The notes: a model not told the origin generated them from the letters alone. DNA of 64,000 nt from JAGOPY01 sp964619555 (GCA_964619555.1 CAZUDV010000005.1:62001-126000), one strand, 5' to 3'; positions 42,908-52,713 are shown, numbered from the stretch's first letter. Numbers and translations are program-made.

Positions 42908-43630
42908 ATGAATAAGGTCCTGATCATCATTCCGGCCTACAACGAAGCTGAAAATATCGATTCAGTCATCCGCCAGTTGAATGAAGCGGGCAAAGACAAA
43001 TGGGACCTGCTGGTGGTCAACGATGCATCCAAAGACGACACCAGCCGGATTGCCAAATCGACAGGAATGGCACAGGTGGTGGACCTGCCCTTCAACCTTG
43101 GAATTGGCGGGGGGGTTCAAACCGGGTTCAAATTTGCCAGGGTCTATGGATACGACTTTGCCCTGCAGTTTGACGGCGACGGGCAGCATAAAGTGGAAGA
43201 AATTCCCAAACTGCTCGAAATCGTGCAATCCGGCGCAGCCGATGTGGCAATCGGTTCCAGGTTCAACCAGAAACACGACGGATTCCGGTCATCTTCCATC
43301 AGGCGACTGGGAATCAGGATATTCGAATGGTTCAGTTTTTTGCTGATCCGACAGCGCATTACCGATCATACCTCCGGATTCAGGGCCTTCAACCGGGAAG
43401 CCATCCATTTCCTGGCCGAAAACTATCCGTCGGATTACCCTGAACCTGAAGCAGTGGTTATGCTGGGCAAAAACGGTTTCAAAATGCAGGAAGTATTTAC
43501 CCAGATGATGGAACGGCAGGGAGGTATCTCTTCCATCTCCCTGGCCAACGGTCCGTATTATATGATCAAAGTGCTTTTATCCATGTTCATGGCCTCGATT
43601 CGATCAAAAACTTTCAAGCATGAATTTTAA
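42908..43630 (+). CDS. GT2 glycosyltransferase (polyprenyl-phosphate sugar type)
   Basis: 240 residues from the ATG at 42908 (MNKVLIIIPAYNEAENID). GT2 fold with DGDGQH (metal and sugar binding), DVAIGSRF and TDHTSGFRAFN, as in dolichol- or undecaprenyl-phosphate sugar synthases. The next gene, overlapping by 11 bases, is a DUF2304 membrane protein, a common partner that probably anchors it. The pair may supply the lipid-linked sugar used by the TMTC-like protein upstream. Confidence 0.85.
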   Translation: MNKVLIIIPAYNEAENIDSVIRQLNEAGKDKWDLLVVNDASKDDTSRIAKSTGMAQVVDLPFNLGIGGGVQTGFKFARVYGYDFALQFDGDGQHKVEEIPKLLEIVQSGAADVAIGSRFNQKHDGFRSSSIRRLGIRIFEWFSFLLIRQRITDHTSGFRAFNREAIHFLAENYPSDYPEPEAVVMLGKNGFKMQEVFTQMMERQGGISSISLANGPYYMIKVLLSMFMASIRSKTFKHEF

Positions 43631-44021
43631 CAGTTCAATCGGGAATAATATCCAGATTACGCAGTACATCGCCATTGCGGCGAGTATAGGTCTGTTTATT
43701 TATATCAGTTACCTTGTCAGGAACAAGCGGATCAAGGAAGAATATTCCCTGCTGTGGCTATTTTTCAGTGTAGTTTTCATCTTTTTCTCCGTTTGGCGCG
43801 ATGGGCTTGAGTATTTTGCCAAACTGGTCGGCATTGCTTATCCCCCGGCAGCCCTTTTCATCATTCTTCTTCTGGCTATCTTTTTGATCCTTATCGAGTT
43901 TTCTAGGATTATCTCAAAGCTGACAGACCGGAACATAGCCCTTGCCCAGGAAATCGCTATTTTGAAGATGGAGCTGGAAAACCTCAGGAAGGAAATGGAA
44001 AGGAAAGAGGCAAAATCCTGA
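43620..44021 (+). CDS. DUF2304 membrane protein
   Basis: 133 residues. Three membrane helices (IAIAASIGLFIYISY, SLLWLFFSVVFIFFSVW, AALFIILLLAIFLILIEF) followed by a coiled coil (ALAQEIAILKMELENLRKEM). Matches DUF2304, which usually neighbours polyprenyl-phosphate glycosyltransferases. The start overlaps the GT2 stop by 11 bases, so expression is coupled. Convergent with the next gene. Confidence 0.85.
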   Translation: MNFNSSIGNNIQITQYIAIAASIGLFIYISYLVRNKRIKEEYSLLWLFFSVVFIFFSVWRDGLEYFAKLVGIAYPPAALFIILLLAIFLILIEFSRIISKLTDRNIALAQEIAILKMELENLRKEMERKEAKS

Positions 44022-44024
44022 TCA

Positions 44025-44801
44025 TTACCTCCCCTTGATGGCCGAAAGCACTTTATAACCCCAGATGATCTTGCTGACATTGAACTTATGCACCGCCAGT
44101 TGCAGGGCATTGGCGCCGTTGGCTTTCGCCACTTCGTACTGCTCCGCAAACTGCCTCGCCGTGTAGTTTTCGCTTAGAGACCCGGAATGCCGGCGAAAAT
44201 CGGAAATATACCCGCGGACCACGGCAGCCGGATAAAGTTTACCGAACCGCAGCCAGAGGTCGTAATCCATGGCAAAGCGCAGATCAGTGCGCAATTCTCC
44301 TGCCTCTTCCACCAATTTCTTCCGGAAAAAAACCGCCGGCTGGGAAATATAGTTTTCCGTCATCAGCCTGCCATAACTGAAAGTATTGAGCAGCAAATTC
44401 TTATAAGTTGTCACACCTTTGTATATCTCCCGGTCATTTTCATCGATGATCCGGCATTTGCCATAAAGCCACATGCACTCCGGATGTTGCGAGAAATAGC
44501 TGGCGACCAGCTTTAAGGTGCCGGGCCGGTACAGGTCATCCGAGTTGAGCCAGCCGATGATCTCCCCGGTAGCCATACGGAATCCTTTGTTGACCGCATC
44601 GGCCAGCCCGTCATCCTTTTCCGAGGCCCATTTCAACCTGTCCCCATACTTTTTAAGGATTTCCAGGGTATTGTCGGTCGAGCCGCCATCCACCACGATG
44701 TATTCCAGTTCCCCGTCAAATTCCTGGGAAAGGACGCTCCGGATCGTGCGTTCGATGAAATGTCCCTGGTTGTAGGAGGGAGTGATGACGGAGATCTTCA
44801 T
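44025..44801 (-). CDS. GT2 glycosyltransferase (WcaA-like)
   Basis: 258 residues. KISVITPSYNQGHFIERTIRSVL, VDGGSTDNTLEIL, WASEKDDGLADAVNKGFRMATG and WLNSDDLY are the GT2 nucleotide- and metal-binding motifs. Probably adds a sugar in surface-glycan repeat assembly at the inner membrane. Followed on the same strand, 12 bases away, by another transferase gene. Confidence 0.88.
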   Translation of the reverse strand: MKISVITPSYNQGHFIERTIRSVLSQEFDGELEYIVVDGGSTDNTLEILKKYGDRLKWASEKDDGLADAVNKGFRMATGEIIGWLNSDDLYRPGTLKLVASYFSQHPECMWLYGKCRIIDENDREIYKGVTTYKNLLLNTFSYGRLMTENYISQPAVFFRKKLVEEAGELRTDLRFAMDYDLWLRFGKLYPAAVVRGYISDFRRHSGSLSENYTARQFAEQYEVAKANGANALQLAVHKFNVSKIIWGYKVLSAIKGR

Positions 44802-44813
44802 ACTCAGATGGGT

Positions 44814-46064
44814 TCAACTTTTCTTAAAATACCTGAAAGCATATCTGGCCGTTGTAAGGATCTTCTTAAACAAAAAGAACGGGCTGGACTTTCTTTCGGT
44901 GGCAAGGAGCCGGTTCTCATAAAAATGGTATTCACGGATAGGGTACCAGTAAGAAAGTTCCCTTTTTTCATGGCATTTTAACAGCCTTGTCAAATAAGGG
45001 AGGTTTTCAAAATCACTCTTGTTCCCTAAACTGAAATAGTTGCCCGGAACATGTGAAACCAGGTTTTCTTCGTGGGGTTTCATTTCCCTGCCGAATAACC
45101 GTTCAGGAGATTTACACCTCCTTCCCGAGATGATCTTGTTCTTAGAGATTGATTCTGGGGGTTTCATCCCATAGAGATCCACCTCAAAATCTTCATCCTG
45201 CAAATCCTTCATGAGTCTTTTAAGTCGATCCGGCAATATCTCGCAATAAGTGTCATACACGGCACTGGATTCTTCGATCGGAATAAACCGGTATTCCCTT
45301 TTGCCATGCCATAGCGGCACCTGCAGGAATGTTTCCCGGATGCGGATGTTGGTGCCTTCATCTCCGAATATTGTAGTGTGAGATGACCTGGGAAAGATGA
45401 AATACCTGCCGCTCACCACGAGGTATTCAATGAAGAACTTCTTCCAGGAGTTTTCCGGCCATAACCGTATGTTCGGGGGCAGGATCTTTTCACTTACCGG
45501 TTTGTCGGCGGCAGATCGGTACCACTCCCTGAAACTGTGCCACTGTGCTTTTGTCCACATCTGTCCCCAGGAAGAAGCATATTGAAGAAAATAGACATCC
45601 GATCCGTCGGCCAGGGGGATAAAAGGGAATTGGGCCGTCTCATTATAAGCATGATGATAGAGGGAAAATCCTCCTATCTTCAAGTCGTCCTTATAAAAAT
45701 GATACGCCTGAAGAGCATAATCATAGAATGCTTCCGATACAACCAAATCATCCTCCAGCACGATCAGCGCGTCGTGACCGGATGAAAGGTCCCCGCAGGT
45801 AAGGACATGCTCCCTGAGGCCCAGGTTCTGATCATGCAGGATAATGCGTTTATCGCCAAATTGCCAGTTAAATTCCCCGGCAATTCTCCTCGTTTCGATA
45901 ACTTTGGATGAAGTCCCTTCTGCTCCTTTTTTTATCCCGTCAATGCTGATATATAATGTGACCTTTTGCTGCATATAAAGGCCCTGTGCCAGCGATCCCA
46001 GCAGTCGATCGAGGGAAGAAGGACGGTTGTAGCCGATGACAACAATGGCAATATCGGGATTCAT
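44814..46064 (-). CDS. Glycosyltransferase (GNT-I-like)
   Basis: 416 residues. IAIVVIGYNRPSSLDRLLGSL at the N-terminus, the acidic EDD in LIVLEDDLVVSEAFYDYALQAYHFY (metal site) and GGFSLYHHAY. The pattern resembles GNT-I/GT13-like transferases seen in bacterial glycan loci. Probably a sugar transferase; donor and acceptor unknown. It likely forms a two-gene unit with the gene at 44025-44801. Confidence 0.78.
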   Translation of the reverse strand: MNPDIAIVVIGYNRPSSLDRLLGSLAQGLYMQQKVTLYISIDGIKKGAEGTSSKVIETRRIAGEFNWQFGDKRIILHDQNLGLREHVLTCGDLSSGHDALIVLEDDLVVSEAFYDYALQAYHFYKDDLKIGGFSLYHHAYNETAQFPFIPLADGSDVYFLQYASSWGQMWTKAQWHSFREWYRSAADKPVSEKILPPNIRLWPENSWKKFFIEYLVVSGRYFIFPRSSHTTIFGDEGTNIRIRETFLQVPLWHGKREYRFIPIEESSAVYDTYCEILPDRLKRLMKDLQDEDFEVDLYGMKPPESISKNKIISGRRCKSPERLFGREMKPHEENLVSHVPGNYFSLGNKSDFENLPYLTRLLKCHEKRELSYWYPIREYHFYENRLLATERKSSPFFLFKKILTTARYAFRYFKKS

Positions 46065-46098
46065 GACTCGAAATTAAGGAAAATCACGTCGTATTTTA

Positions 46099-46106
46099 TA
46101 AATTTG
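46099..46106 (+). promoter_or_regulatory. Putative -7 box for gmd-fcl
   Basis: TAAATTTG, 42 bases before the ATG at 46149. Confidence 0.42.
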
Positions 46107-46148
46107 TGATGTTATTGGATCGAAAGAGTATAAGCAATACCTTATCAA

Positions 46149-47264
46149 ATGCATAAAAAAGCCTTAATTACAGGCATCACAGGGCAGGATGGAGCTTACC
46201 TGGCAGAATTTCTTCTGAAGAAAGGATATGAGGTTCACGGAATAAAGAGGCGGAGCAGCCTGATCAATACGGACCGCATTGACCATCTTTATGAAGACCC
46301 TCATGTAGCCAACAAGCATTTCATCCTTCATTACGGTGACCTGACTGACAGCACCAACCTGATACGCATCATACAGGACATTCAACCCGACGAAATATAC
46401 AACCTGGGGGCACAAAGCCACGTAAAAGTAAGTTTTGAAACACCTGAATATACCGCCAATTCTGATGCCCTTGGCGCATTGAGGCTGCTTGAAGCCATTC
46501 GATTGCTCGGTTTGAAAGATAAAACCCGGTATTACCAGGCTAGTACAAGTGAACTGTACGGATTAGCCCAGGAGATCCCGCAGACCGAGAAGACTCCTTT
46601 CTACCCCAGGTCGCCTTATGGGGTGGCGAAATTATATGCCTACTGGATTTCGGTCAATTACCGGGAAGCATATGGAATCTTTGCCTGCAACGGGATATTG
46701 TTCAACCATGAATCCCCCATCCGGGGAGAAACATTTGTGACGCGCAAGATCACCAGGGCCGTGGCAAGAATCGCACTTGGCCTGCAGGACAAGCTGTTCC
46801 TGGGCAACCTGGATGCAAAGCGCGACTGGGGGCATGCCAAAGATTATGTGAAAGCCATGTACCTGATGTTGCAGCAGGACCATCCGGATGATTTCGTGAT
46901 CGCCACAGGCGTCACTACGGAAGTCAGGGAATTTGTCAGAAAAGCGTTTGCAATGGCTGGTATGGAATTGGAATTCAAAGGCAGCGGATTGAATGAAAAA
47001 GGATACCTCGTTGGTTCTTCCAATCGCGTAAATTCGCTACCAACCGGTTCCTGCGTGGTTGAAATCGATCCCCGTTACTTCCGCCCCACAGAAGTTGACA
47101 TCCTGCTGGGTAACCCTTCCAAGGCAAAAGAAAAGCTGGGCTGGCAGACCGAATATACGGTGGACGATCTCATCAGGGAAATGGTTGATGCGGATATAAA
47201 ACTGATGGAAAGAGAACAATACCTTAAGGAAGGCGGCTTCGAGATCAAAAATTATTATGAATAA
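46149..47264 (+). CDS. gmd: GDP-mannose 4,6-dehydratase
   Basis: 371 residues. NAD(P)-binding GITGQDGAYLAEFLL (about 8-22), the catalytic Tyr/Lys in YPRSPYGVAKLYAYW, ASTSELYG and FNHESPIRGETFVTRKI (a Gmd-specific motif). Converts GDP-D-mannose to GDP-4-keto-6-deoxymannose, the first step towards GDP-L-fucose. Its end overlaps the fcl start by 8 bases. Confidence 0.95.
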   Translation: MHKKALITGITGQDGAYLAEFLLKKGYEVHGIKRRSSLINTDRIDHLYEDPHVANKHFILHYGDLTDSTNLIRIIQDIQPDEIYNLGAQSHVKVSFETPEYTANSDALGALRLLEAIRLLGLKDKTRYYQASTSELYGLAQEIPQTEKTPFYPRSPYGVAKLYAYWISVNYREAYGIFACNGILFNHESPIRGETFVTRKITRAVARIALGLQDKLFLGNLDAKRDWGHAKDYVKAMYLMLQQDHPDDFVIATGVTTEVREFVRKAFAMAGMELEFKGSGLNEKGYLVGSSNRVNSLPTGSCVVEIDPRYFRPTEVDILLGNPSKAKEKLGWQTEYTVDDLIREMVDADIKLMEREQYLKEGGFEIKNYYE

Positions 47265-48204
47265 GCAATCCAGGATATATGTTGCCGGGCACCAGGGAAT
47301 GGTAGGCTCCGCCCTCCTCAGGGCAATCAACGAAAAAGGCTATTCCAATCTCGTTACAAGGACCAGGGTCGACCTGGACCTGACGAACCAGGCGGCCACA
47401 GATCACTTTTTCAATGAAGAAAAGCCTGAATATGTGATTATTGCGGCCGCCAAGGTCGGAGGGATCATGGCCAATAACATTTACCGCGGCCAGTTCATCT
47501 ATGAGAACCTGATGATCCAATGCAACCTGATCGAAGCTGCCCGAAGGCATGGCGTGCAAAAGCTGCTCTTCCTCGGAAGTTCATGCATATATCCTCGCAT
47601 GGCGCCTCAACCCTTGAAGGAGGAATACCTCCTGACCGGGCCACTGGAATATACCAATGAACCGTATGCCATAGCGAAAATTGCGGGCATCAAAATATGC
47701 GAAAGTTATTACCGCCAGTATGGATGCAATTTTATTTCCGTAATGCCGACAAATCTTTACGGCCCGAATGACAATTTTGACCTGGAAAAGTCTCACGTAT
47801 TGCCGGCCCTGATCCGGAAATTCCACGAAGCAAAGGTCCAGGGATCACCAACTGTTGAACTCTGGGGGACCGGAGCCCCATTGCGTGAGTTCATGCATGT
47901 GGACGATATGGCCTCAGCTTGCCTCCACCTCCTGGAAACACTTGATGCTGAAAAGCTCTATGAAAAAATGGGAAAGACGCATGTCAATATCGGCACAGGA
48001 TTAGAGATATCCATTGCAGATCTGGCAGAAATGGTTGCCGCTATTGTCGGGTTCAAGGGTGAGATCATCTGGGACAAAAACAAACCCGATGGAACACCCA
48101 GGAAACTGATGGATGTAAGCCTGCTGGAGTCACTTGGATTTAGGCACAACATTCAACTAGAGCATGGGATAAGGACGGTCTACCAATGGTATATAACCAG
48201 GTAG
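47257..48204 (+). CDS. fcl: GDP-L-fucose synthase
   Basis: 315 residues, the normal size. NADP motif VAGHQGMVGSAL, RVDLDLTNQ, AAKVGGIMANN, GSSCIYPRMAPQPLKEE, catalytic YAIAKIAG and TNLYGPNDNFD. Epimerises and reduces the Gmd product to GDP-L-fucose, so the glycan probably contains fucose. Confidence 0.95.
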   Translation: MNKQSRIYVAGHQGMVGSALLRAINEKGYSNLVTRTRVDLDLTNQAATDHFFNEEKPEYVIIAAAKVGGIMANNIYRGQFIYENLMIQCNLIEAARRHGVQKLLFLGSSCIYPRMAPQPLKEEYLLTGPLEYTNEPYAIAKIAGIKICESYYRQYGCNFISVMPTNLYGPNDNFDLEKSHVLPALIRKFHEAKVQGSPTVELWGTGAPLREFMHVDDMASACLHLLETLDAEKLYEKMGKTHVNIGTGLEISIADLAEMVAAIVGFKGEIIWDKNKPDGTPRKLMDVSLLESLGFRHNIQLEHGIRTVYQWYITR

Positions 48205-48239
48205 ACCGGGTGATTACTGAGGTATTCAATGGATTTTTG

Positions 48240-48247
48240 TACTTTTG
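48240..48247 (+). promoter_or_regulatory. Putative -7 box for the ABC polysaccharide exporter operon
   Basis: TACTTTTG, 33 bases before the ATG at 48281. Confidence 0.45.
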
Positions 48248-48280
48248 CTATTTCACCAACAAGATAATCCGTCATCAATA

Positions 48281-49096
48281 ATGATCATCTGGCAATTCTT
48301 CACTGAAGGAGTCGACTTCATCAGGCAGATCTACTTGAACCGTTTCCTTATCTGGGAACTTACTAAGCGTGATTTTAAAATCAAATATGCGGATAATTTA
48401 TTTGGATTATCCTGGGCAATCCTTGAACCATTGGCAATGATGTTCATTCTTTGGTTCGTTTTTACTTATATCCGGACTGGCAGTGGATTCGATGTGCCAT
48501 ACCCCATCTTTCTTCTTACAGGACTGATCGTCTATGATTTCTTCAATAAATCGATCAATTCGGCAACAAGAGGAATCTCTCATTACGGATTCTTAATCAA
48601 CAAAGTCAACTTCAGATCAGCAATAATTCCAATGGTGAAGATCTTTTCTGATCTCATCCTACATTTTATTATCCTGGGCATCATAATGGCTATTCTGATA
48701 TTAAACCAAGTACCCGTTACACTGTACTGGCTTCAGGTGCTCTATTACCTGATTGCTACCTTGTCTCTTTTGATTGGAATTTCATGGTTCACATCATCGA
48801 TTTCGCTCTTTTTCCCTGATATTAATTATATAATCACCATTGTAATGAGGGTCCTTTTTTTCTTTACGCCTATCTTTTGGAAAGCCACTGATATTCCTCA
48901 AGGCATGACCCTGATCTTTCGCCTGAATCCATTATATTACCTGGTTAACGGTTATCGTGACAGTTTCCTTCATGGTATACCTTTCTGGAAACATCTCCCT
49001 GATACTCTTTACTTCTGGACTGTGACTTTGTGTTTCCTTCTGGTTGGGGTGACTGTTTTTAAAAGGCTGAGGCCTTACTTTGCTGAATTGGTTTAA
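48281..49096 (+). CDS. ABC polysaccharide exporter permease (Wzm-like)
   Basis: 271 residues from the ATG at 48281. Six helices; KIKYADNLFGLSWAILEPLAMMFILWFVF is the classic Wzm/KpsM opening. Spans such as IFLLTGLIVYDFF, IIPMVKIFSDLILHF and FFFTPIFWKATDIP complete it. It should carry a lipid-linked glycan across the inner membrane with the ATPase at 49120. The promoter box supports this start over an upstream TTG. Confidence 0.9.
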   Translation: MIIWQFFTEGVDFIRQIYLNRFLIWELTKRDFKIKYADNLFGLSWAILEPLAMMFILWFVFTYIRTGSGFDVPYPIFLLTGLIVYDFFNKSINSATRGISHYGFLINKVNFRSAIIPMVKIFSDLILHFIILGIIMAILILNQVPVTLYWLQVLYYLIATLSLLIGISWFTSSISLFFPDINYIITIVMRVLFFFTPIFWKATDIPQGMTLIFRLNPLYYLVNGYRDSFLHGIPFWKHLPDTLYFWTVTLCFLLVGVTVFKRLRPYFAELV

Positions 49097-49119
49097 TATC
49101 CATAAATTATCATTAATCA

Positions 49120-49893
49120 ATGGAAAATTCTGTCGTGATAGAACTTATTAATGTCAGCAAAAGGTACAAACTATATAACAATAAGAAGGATCAGGCACTT
49201 GAGGCTTTATTCCCCTTTATTCATAGAAAACATAAAGACTTTTACGCGATAAGTGATTTGAACCTCACCATTCGAAAGGGTGAGATTCTTGGAATCCTTG
49301 GAAGAAATGGTTCGGGCAAATCTACCCTGATGAAAATTATCGCAGGAGTGATCCAACCGAGCCAAGGCTCAATTAAAGTACAGGGTAACCTGGTTCCATT
49401 ACTGGAACTAGGATCTGGATTTTACCGTGAGTTCACAGGCTATGAAAATATCTACTTTTATACAGCTGTTCTTGGATTCCCAAAGAAAAAAGTCCTTGAA
49501 AAAACCAAAGAGATCATTGAATTCTCTGAAATTGGCGATTTCATCCACCAACCTCTCAAAAACTATTCCAGCGGCATGAAAGCAAGGCTTGCCTTTTCAG
49601 TAAGCGTCAATATCGATCCCGATATACTTATCCTGGATGAGGTCCTGTCTGTGGGTGATTCGGCTTTCAAAGTCAAAAGCTATGAAAAGATCCGGGAATT
49701 CTTTAGTCAAGGCAAAACAATCCTTTTCGTTTCACATTCGCTAGAATCTATTAAAACATTGTGTAGCCGGACGATTGTGATGGATCGGGGTAAAATAGCC
49801 TTTGACGGGGTCCCTGACACTGCAATCGCGTATTACCAGGAGATGCTTAAACCTCAAACCATTGGTGTGCCCCTGGTTCCTAATGATGAATAA
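49120..49893 (+). CDS. ABC polysaccharide exporter ATPase (Wzt-like, short form)
   Basis: 257 residues. Walker A GRNGSGKST, signature YSSGMKARL, Walker B ILILDEV and the H-loop FVSHS. VPLLELGSGFYREFTGYENI is typical of Wzt/TagH-like subunits. It lacks the C-terminal carbohydrate-binding domain of long Wzt proteins, so the export signal is probably not a terminal sugar cap recognised by it. The next gene starts directly after its stop. Confidence 0.92.
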   Translation: MENSVVIELINVSKRYKLYNNKKDQALEALFPFIHRKHKDFYAISDLNLTIRKGEILGILGRNGSGKSTLMKIIAGVIQPSQGSIKVQGNLVPLLELGSGFYREFTGYENIYFYTAVLGFPKKKVLEKTKEIIEFSEIGDFIHQPLKNYSSGMKARLAFSVSVNIDPDILILDEVLSVGDSAFKVKSYEKIREFFSQGKTILFVSHSLESIKTLCSRTIVMDRGKIAFDGVPDTAIAYYQEMLKPQTIGVPLVPNDE

Positions 49894-50706
49894 ATGATGA
49901 ACAATAATTTGAACAACTCATCTTCTGGACCTCCTTTAGTAAGTATTATAACTGTTACTCTTAATAATGCCGCCGGATTAGCCAACACTGTTAATAGTGT
50001 TGCCAGGCAAACTTACAGGGTGTTTGAATTTATTGTAATTGACGGTGGATCATCAGATGGCACCTTGGAAATCATTAAAGAAAGTGAAGAAATTATCACC
50101 ACCTGGATCAGTGAACCGGACCTTGGAATTTATGATGCCATGAACAAAGGCTTATCGTTGGCCAGCGGTATTTTTGTCAATTTTCTAAATGCGGGTGATA
50201 CGTATGCACAAACAGATACTCTGGAAAGGATCTTTGGTAAAAATGGAGATGGTTACGATATCATATATGGAGATGTTATCGTCAGCAATTTATTGAAGAA
50301 AGATGCTTATCTGCAAAAAGCGATGCCTTTTAATAGAAAACTGCTGTTAAAATATGGCACAGGCGTAGTCTGCCATCAGGCTGTTTTCATCAGGAGATCA
50401 TTGGCGCCTTACTATGAATTAAAATGGCACTTTAAATCAGAACTTAATTGGTATTTTGACATTTTAGAGTCAGAAACTCAGTTGAAAATTCATCAATTGG
50501 AATTCCCTTTAATCAATTATACTGTGGGAGGATACGGCTATATTAACTTTTGGCACAACCAGAAGGAATGGCTCAACCTCGTCAGGGCCAGGTTTGGATG
50601 GTCATCAGTTTTTTATTACCTCATTCCTATCAGAATTGTTTTAAAACTCCCTTACCGCTATCCATGGCTCCTGAAAGTCCTTTTCCGAAAGCAGCAGGTG
50701 ATTTAA
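49894..50706 (+). CDS. GT2 glycosyltransferase
   Basis: 270 residues. VSIITVTLNNAAGLANTVNSV, VIDGGSSDGTLEII, SEPDLGIYDAMNKGLSLASG and FLNAGDTY motifs. Starts right after the ABC ATPase stop (TAA ATG ATG), so it belongs to the export operon. Adds one sugar to the glycan; specificity unknown. Confidence 0.87.
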   Translation: MMNNNLNNSSSGPPLVSIITVTLNNAAGLANTVNSVARQTYRVFEFIVIDGGSSDGTLEIIKESEEIITTWISEPDLGIYDAMNKGLSLASGIFVNFLNAGDTYAQTDTLERIFGKNGDGYDIIYGDVIVSNLLKKDAYLQKAMPFNRKLLLKYGTGVVCHQAVFIRRSLAPYYELKWHFKSELNWYFDILESETQLKIHQLEFPLINYTVGGYGYINFWHNQKEWLNLVRARFGWSSVFYYLIPIRIVLKLPYRYPWLLKVLFRKQQVI

Positions 50707-50739
50707 TAATCCGGACAAATCCTGCTGCTGGTTTTTTGT

Positions 50740-50747
50740 TATTTTTG
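50740..50747 (+). promoter_or_regulatory. Putative -7 box for the GT2 pair at 50795
   Basis: TATTTTTG, 47 bases before the ATG at 50795. Confidence 0.38.
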
Positions 50748-50794
50748 CCTTGCCACCATCCATTGTGAACCGATTCTAATTCATTAATATCTAA

Positions 50795-51706
50795 ATGAAG
50801 GATATTCTGAAAATATCTGTAATTACACCATCCTACAATTCGGACAGGTACCTTGAAGATGCTGTTCTAAGCGTCCTTTCCCAGGATTACGCCAATTTTG
50901 AACATATTATTGTTGATGGTGGCTCAGAGGATAATACGTTAGAGATTCTAAATAAATACAGTCACCTGAAATGGATATCAGAACCCGATAAGGGACAGTC
51001 GGATGCCATGAACAAGGGCTTTATGATGTCTACCGGGGATATCATTGTGTACCTGAATGCAGATGATTATTTCCTGCCCAACGCTTTTCATCGGGTTATC
51101 CCATATTTTTTAAATGGCGCAAAATTCGTAGTAGGGACTGTAAGGGTGACCTTGGAAAATGGTTCAAGTTGGCTGAACAATCCAAAGGTCTCACACCTAA
51201 ACATGCTCAGGCATTGGGAAAGCAATGCGTTTTGCGTAAACCCGGTCGGCTATTTTTACCTTCGGGAAGTGCAGCAAAATTCCAATGGTTTCTCTCTCGA
51301 TAATCATCTCGCCATGGATTTGGAATTCCTGCTTGAATGCTCCTCTAAGTACGAATTTACGAAAATGCAGGATTTGGAACCATTAGGGGTTTTCCGGTAT
51401 TATTCCAACACCAAGACTGCAAAATCACTTGGATCAGATGATAACCCATATACCTTTGAAAAATTTAATTTCATTGATAAGTTTTTAGCAGATAAGTCAG
51501 AAATTTTCAGATCTAAATATACTCGCAAGCGGAAAAAAGCATATAAAAGATTAAACCGCCAGTTACATTTGAAGAATATTTATCCGATTTATTTTATTTT
51601 TAAATTCTTCCGCATTAATTTTTTAAAATTCCGGGATTTTACCAGATCTGACAACAAATCGGCTATCATCAGGGATTTCATAAACAGAAACATTAAAAAC
51701 TTATGA
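50795..51706 (+). CDS. GT2 glycosyltransferase
   Basis: 303 residues. ISVITPSYNSDRYLEDAVLSVL, VDGGSEDNTLEIL, SEPDKGQSDAMNKGFMMSTG and LNADDYF motifs are complete. The C-terminal 70 residues are Lys/Arg-rich and amphipathic (YPIYFIFKFFRINFLKFRDF), likely for membrane binding. Its stop overlaps the next start by 4 bases. Confidence 0.87.
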   Translation: MKDILKISVITPSYNSDRYLEDAVLSVLSQDYANFEHIIVDGGSEDNTLEILNKYSHLKWISEPDKGQSDAMNKGFMMSTGDIIVYLNADDYFLPNAFHRVIPYFLNGAKFVVGTVRVTLENGSSWLNNPKVSHLNMLRHWESNAFCVNPVGYFYLREVQQNSNGFSLDNHLAMDLEFLLECSSKYEFTKMQDLEPLGVFRYYSNTKTAKSLGSDDNPYTFEKFNFIDKFLADKSEIFRSKYTRKRKKAYKRLNRQLHLKNIYPIYFIFKFFRINFLKFRDFTRSDNKSAIIRDFINRNIKNL

Positions 51707-52701
51707 ATTATCGAGAAGGCGTAAGCCTTATTATTTGCACTTATAATGGGGCAAAAAGACTAACGGAAACCATTAGTCATGTTAATAAACAGGTTTTTGA
51801 CCAAGAAATCCAATGGGAATTCCTGATTATCGATAATGCATCAGTGGATAACAGTGAAGAGGTTGCCAGAAAGGCCTGGAAGCTGAACATTCCTTTTAAA
51901 ATAATAAGGGAAAAAGAAAAAGGTCTGATCCATGCCAGGCAAAGGGGCATTTTGGAAGCTACATTTGAATATATTTCCTTTATTGATGACGATAATCACA
52001 TTGACCCCTTTTGGGTCTCTAATATATTTTCAATTTTTACCAGTCACCCTGCTGTTGGCATGTGTGGTGGTTTCAGTACCGGTGTATTTGACACCAAACC
52101 ACCGGTTTGGTTCAGTTCTTTTGAAGGATCATACGCAATTGGCAAACAAGGCGATAAGACTGGGGATATTACTGACTCGAAGGGCCAGCTTTGGGGTGCT
52201 GGACTTTCATTCAGAAAAAGCGCATATGAAAAACTGGTGCAGTCAGGATTTCGATCCATTCTGACCGGAAGACAGGGTAATAAGCTGCTGGCAGGTGAGG
52301 ACACTGAACTTGCTTTCGCTTTCAGGCTTGCCGGCTGGAGACTCTGGTACTCGGAAGAATTGACCCTGAAGCATTATATCCCTGAAGAAAGATTTAATTG
52401 GTCATACGTAAAAAAAATGTATAAGGGTTTTGGATATTCCCACGCTGTATTTGAAATCTACAAATTAGTCCTCTATGGTCATCCCTTGTATAGATCTTTA
52501 TTTGTCTTGAAAATATTCAAGCAGTTTATCCCATTTTTCCTCTGGAGGATCTCCCACTGGCGGTCTTCCTATGAAGGAAACAAAATGGAGCTTCTATATT
52601 ATTTTCACCTCAGCAAATTGACACAAGCAGTGACCTTATTACCCAAGATCAGAATGATGTATGATAAGATTGTGAAAATGAAAAATAAAATCGGAAATTG
52701 A
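51703..52701 (+). CDS. GT2 glycosyltransferase
   Basis: 332 residues. VSLIICTYNGAKRLTETISHV, IDNASVDNSEEV, FIDDDNHID (metal site) and GAGLSFRKSAYEKL, GEDTELAFAFRLAGW. A distinct GT2 subgroup from its neighbours. Translationally coupled with the upstream GT2. Adds a further sugar. Confidence 0.86.
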   Translation: MNYREGVSLIICTYNGAKRLTETISHVNKQVFDQEIQWEFLIIDNASVDNSEEVARKAWKLNIPFKIIREKEKGLIHARQRGILEATFEYISFIDDDNHIDPFWVSNIFSIFTSHPAVGMCGGFSTGVFDTKPPVWFSSFEGSYAIGKQGDKTGDITDSKGQLWGAGLSFRKSAYEKLVQSGFRSILTGRQGNKLLAGEDTELAFAFRLAGWRLWYSEELTLKHYIPEERFNWSYVKKMYKGFGYSHAVFEIYKLVLYGHPLYRSLFVLKIFKQFIPFFLWRISHWRSSYEGNKMELLYYFHLSKLTQAVTLLPKIRMMYDKIVKMKNKIGN

Positions 52702-52713
52702 TTCGAATGGTAA

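Noticed and set aside
41863..42930. 355-codon frame antisense to the TMTC-like gene
   Set aside because: Long only because TPR coding sequence is repetitive; the sense strand explains the region.
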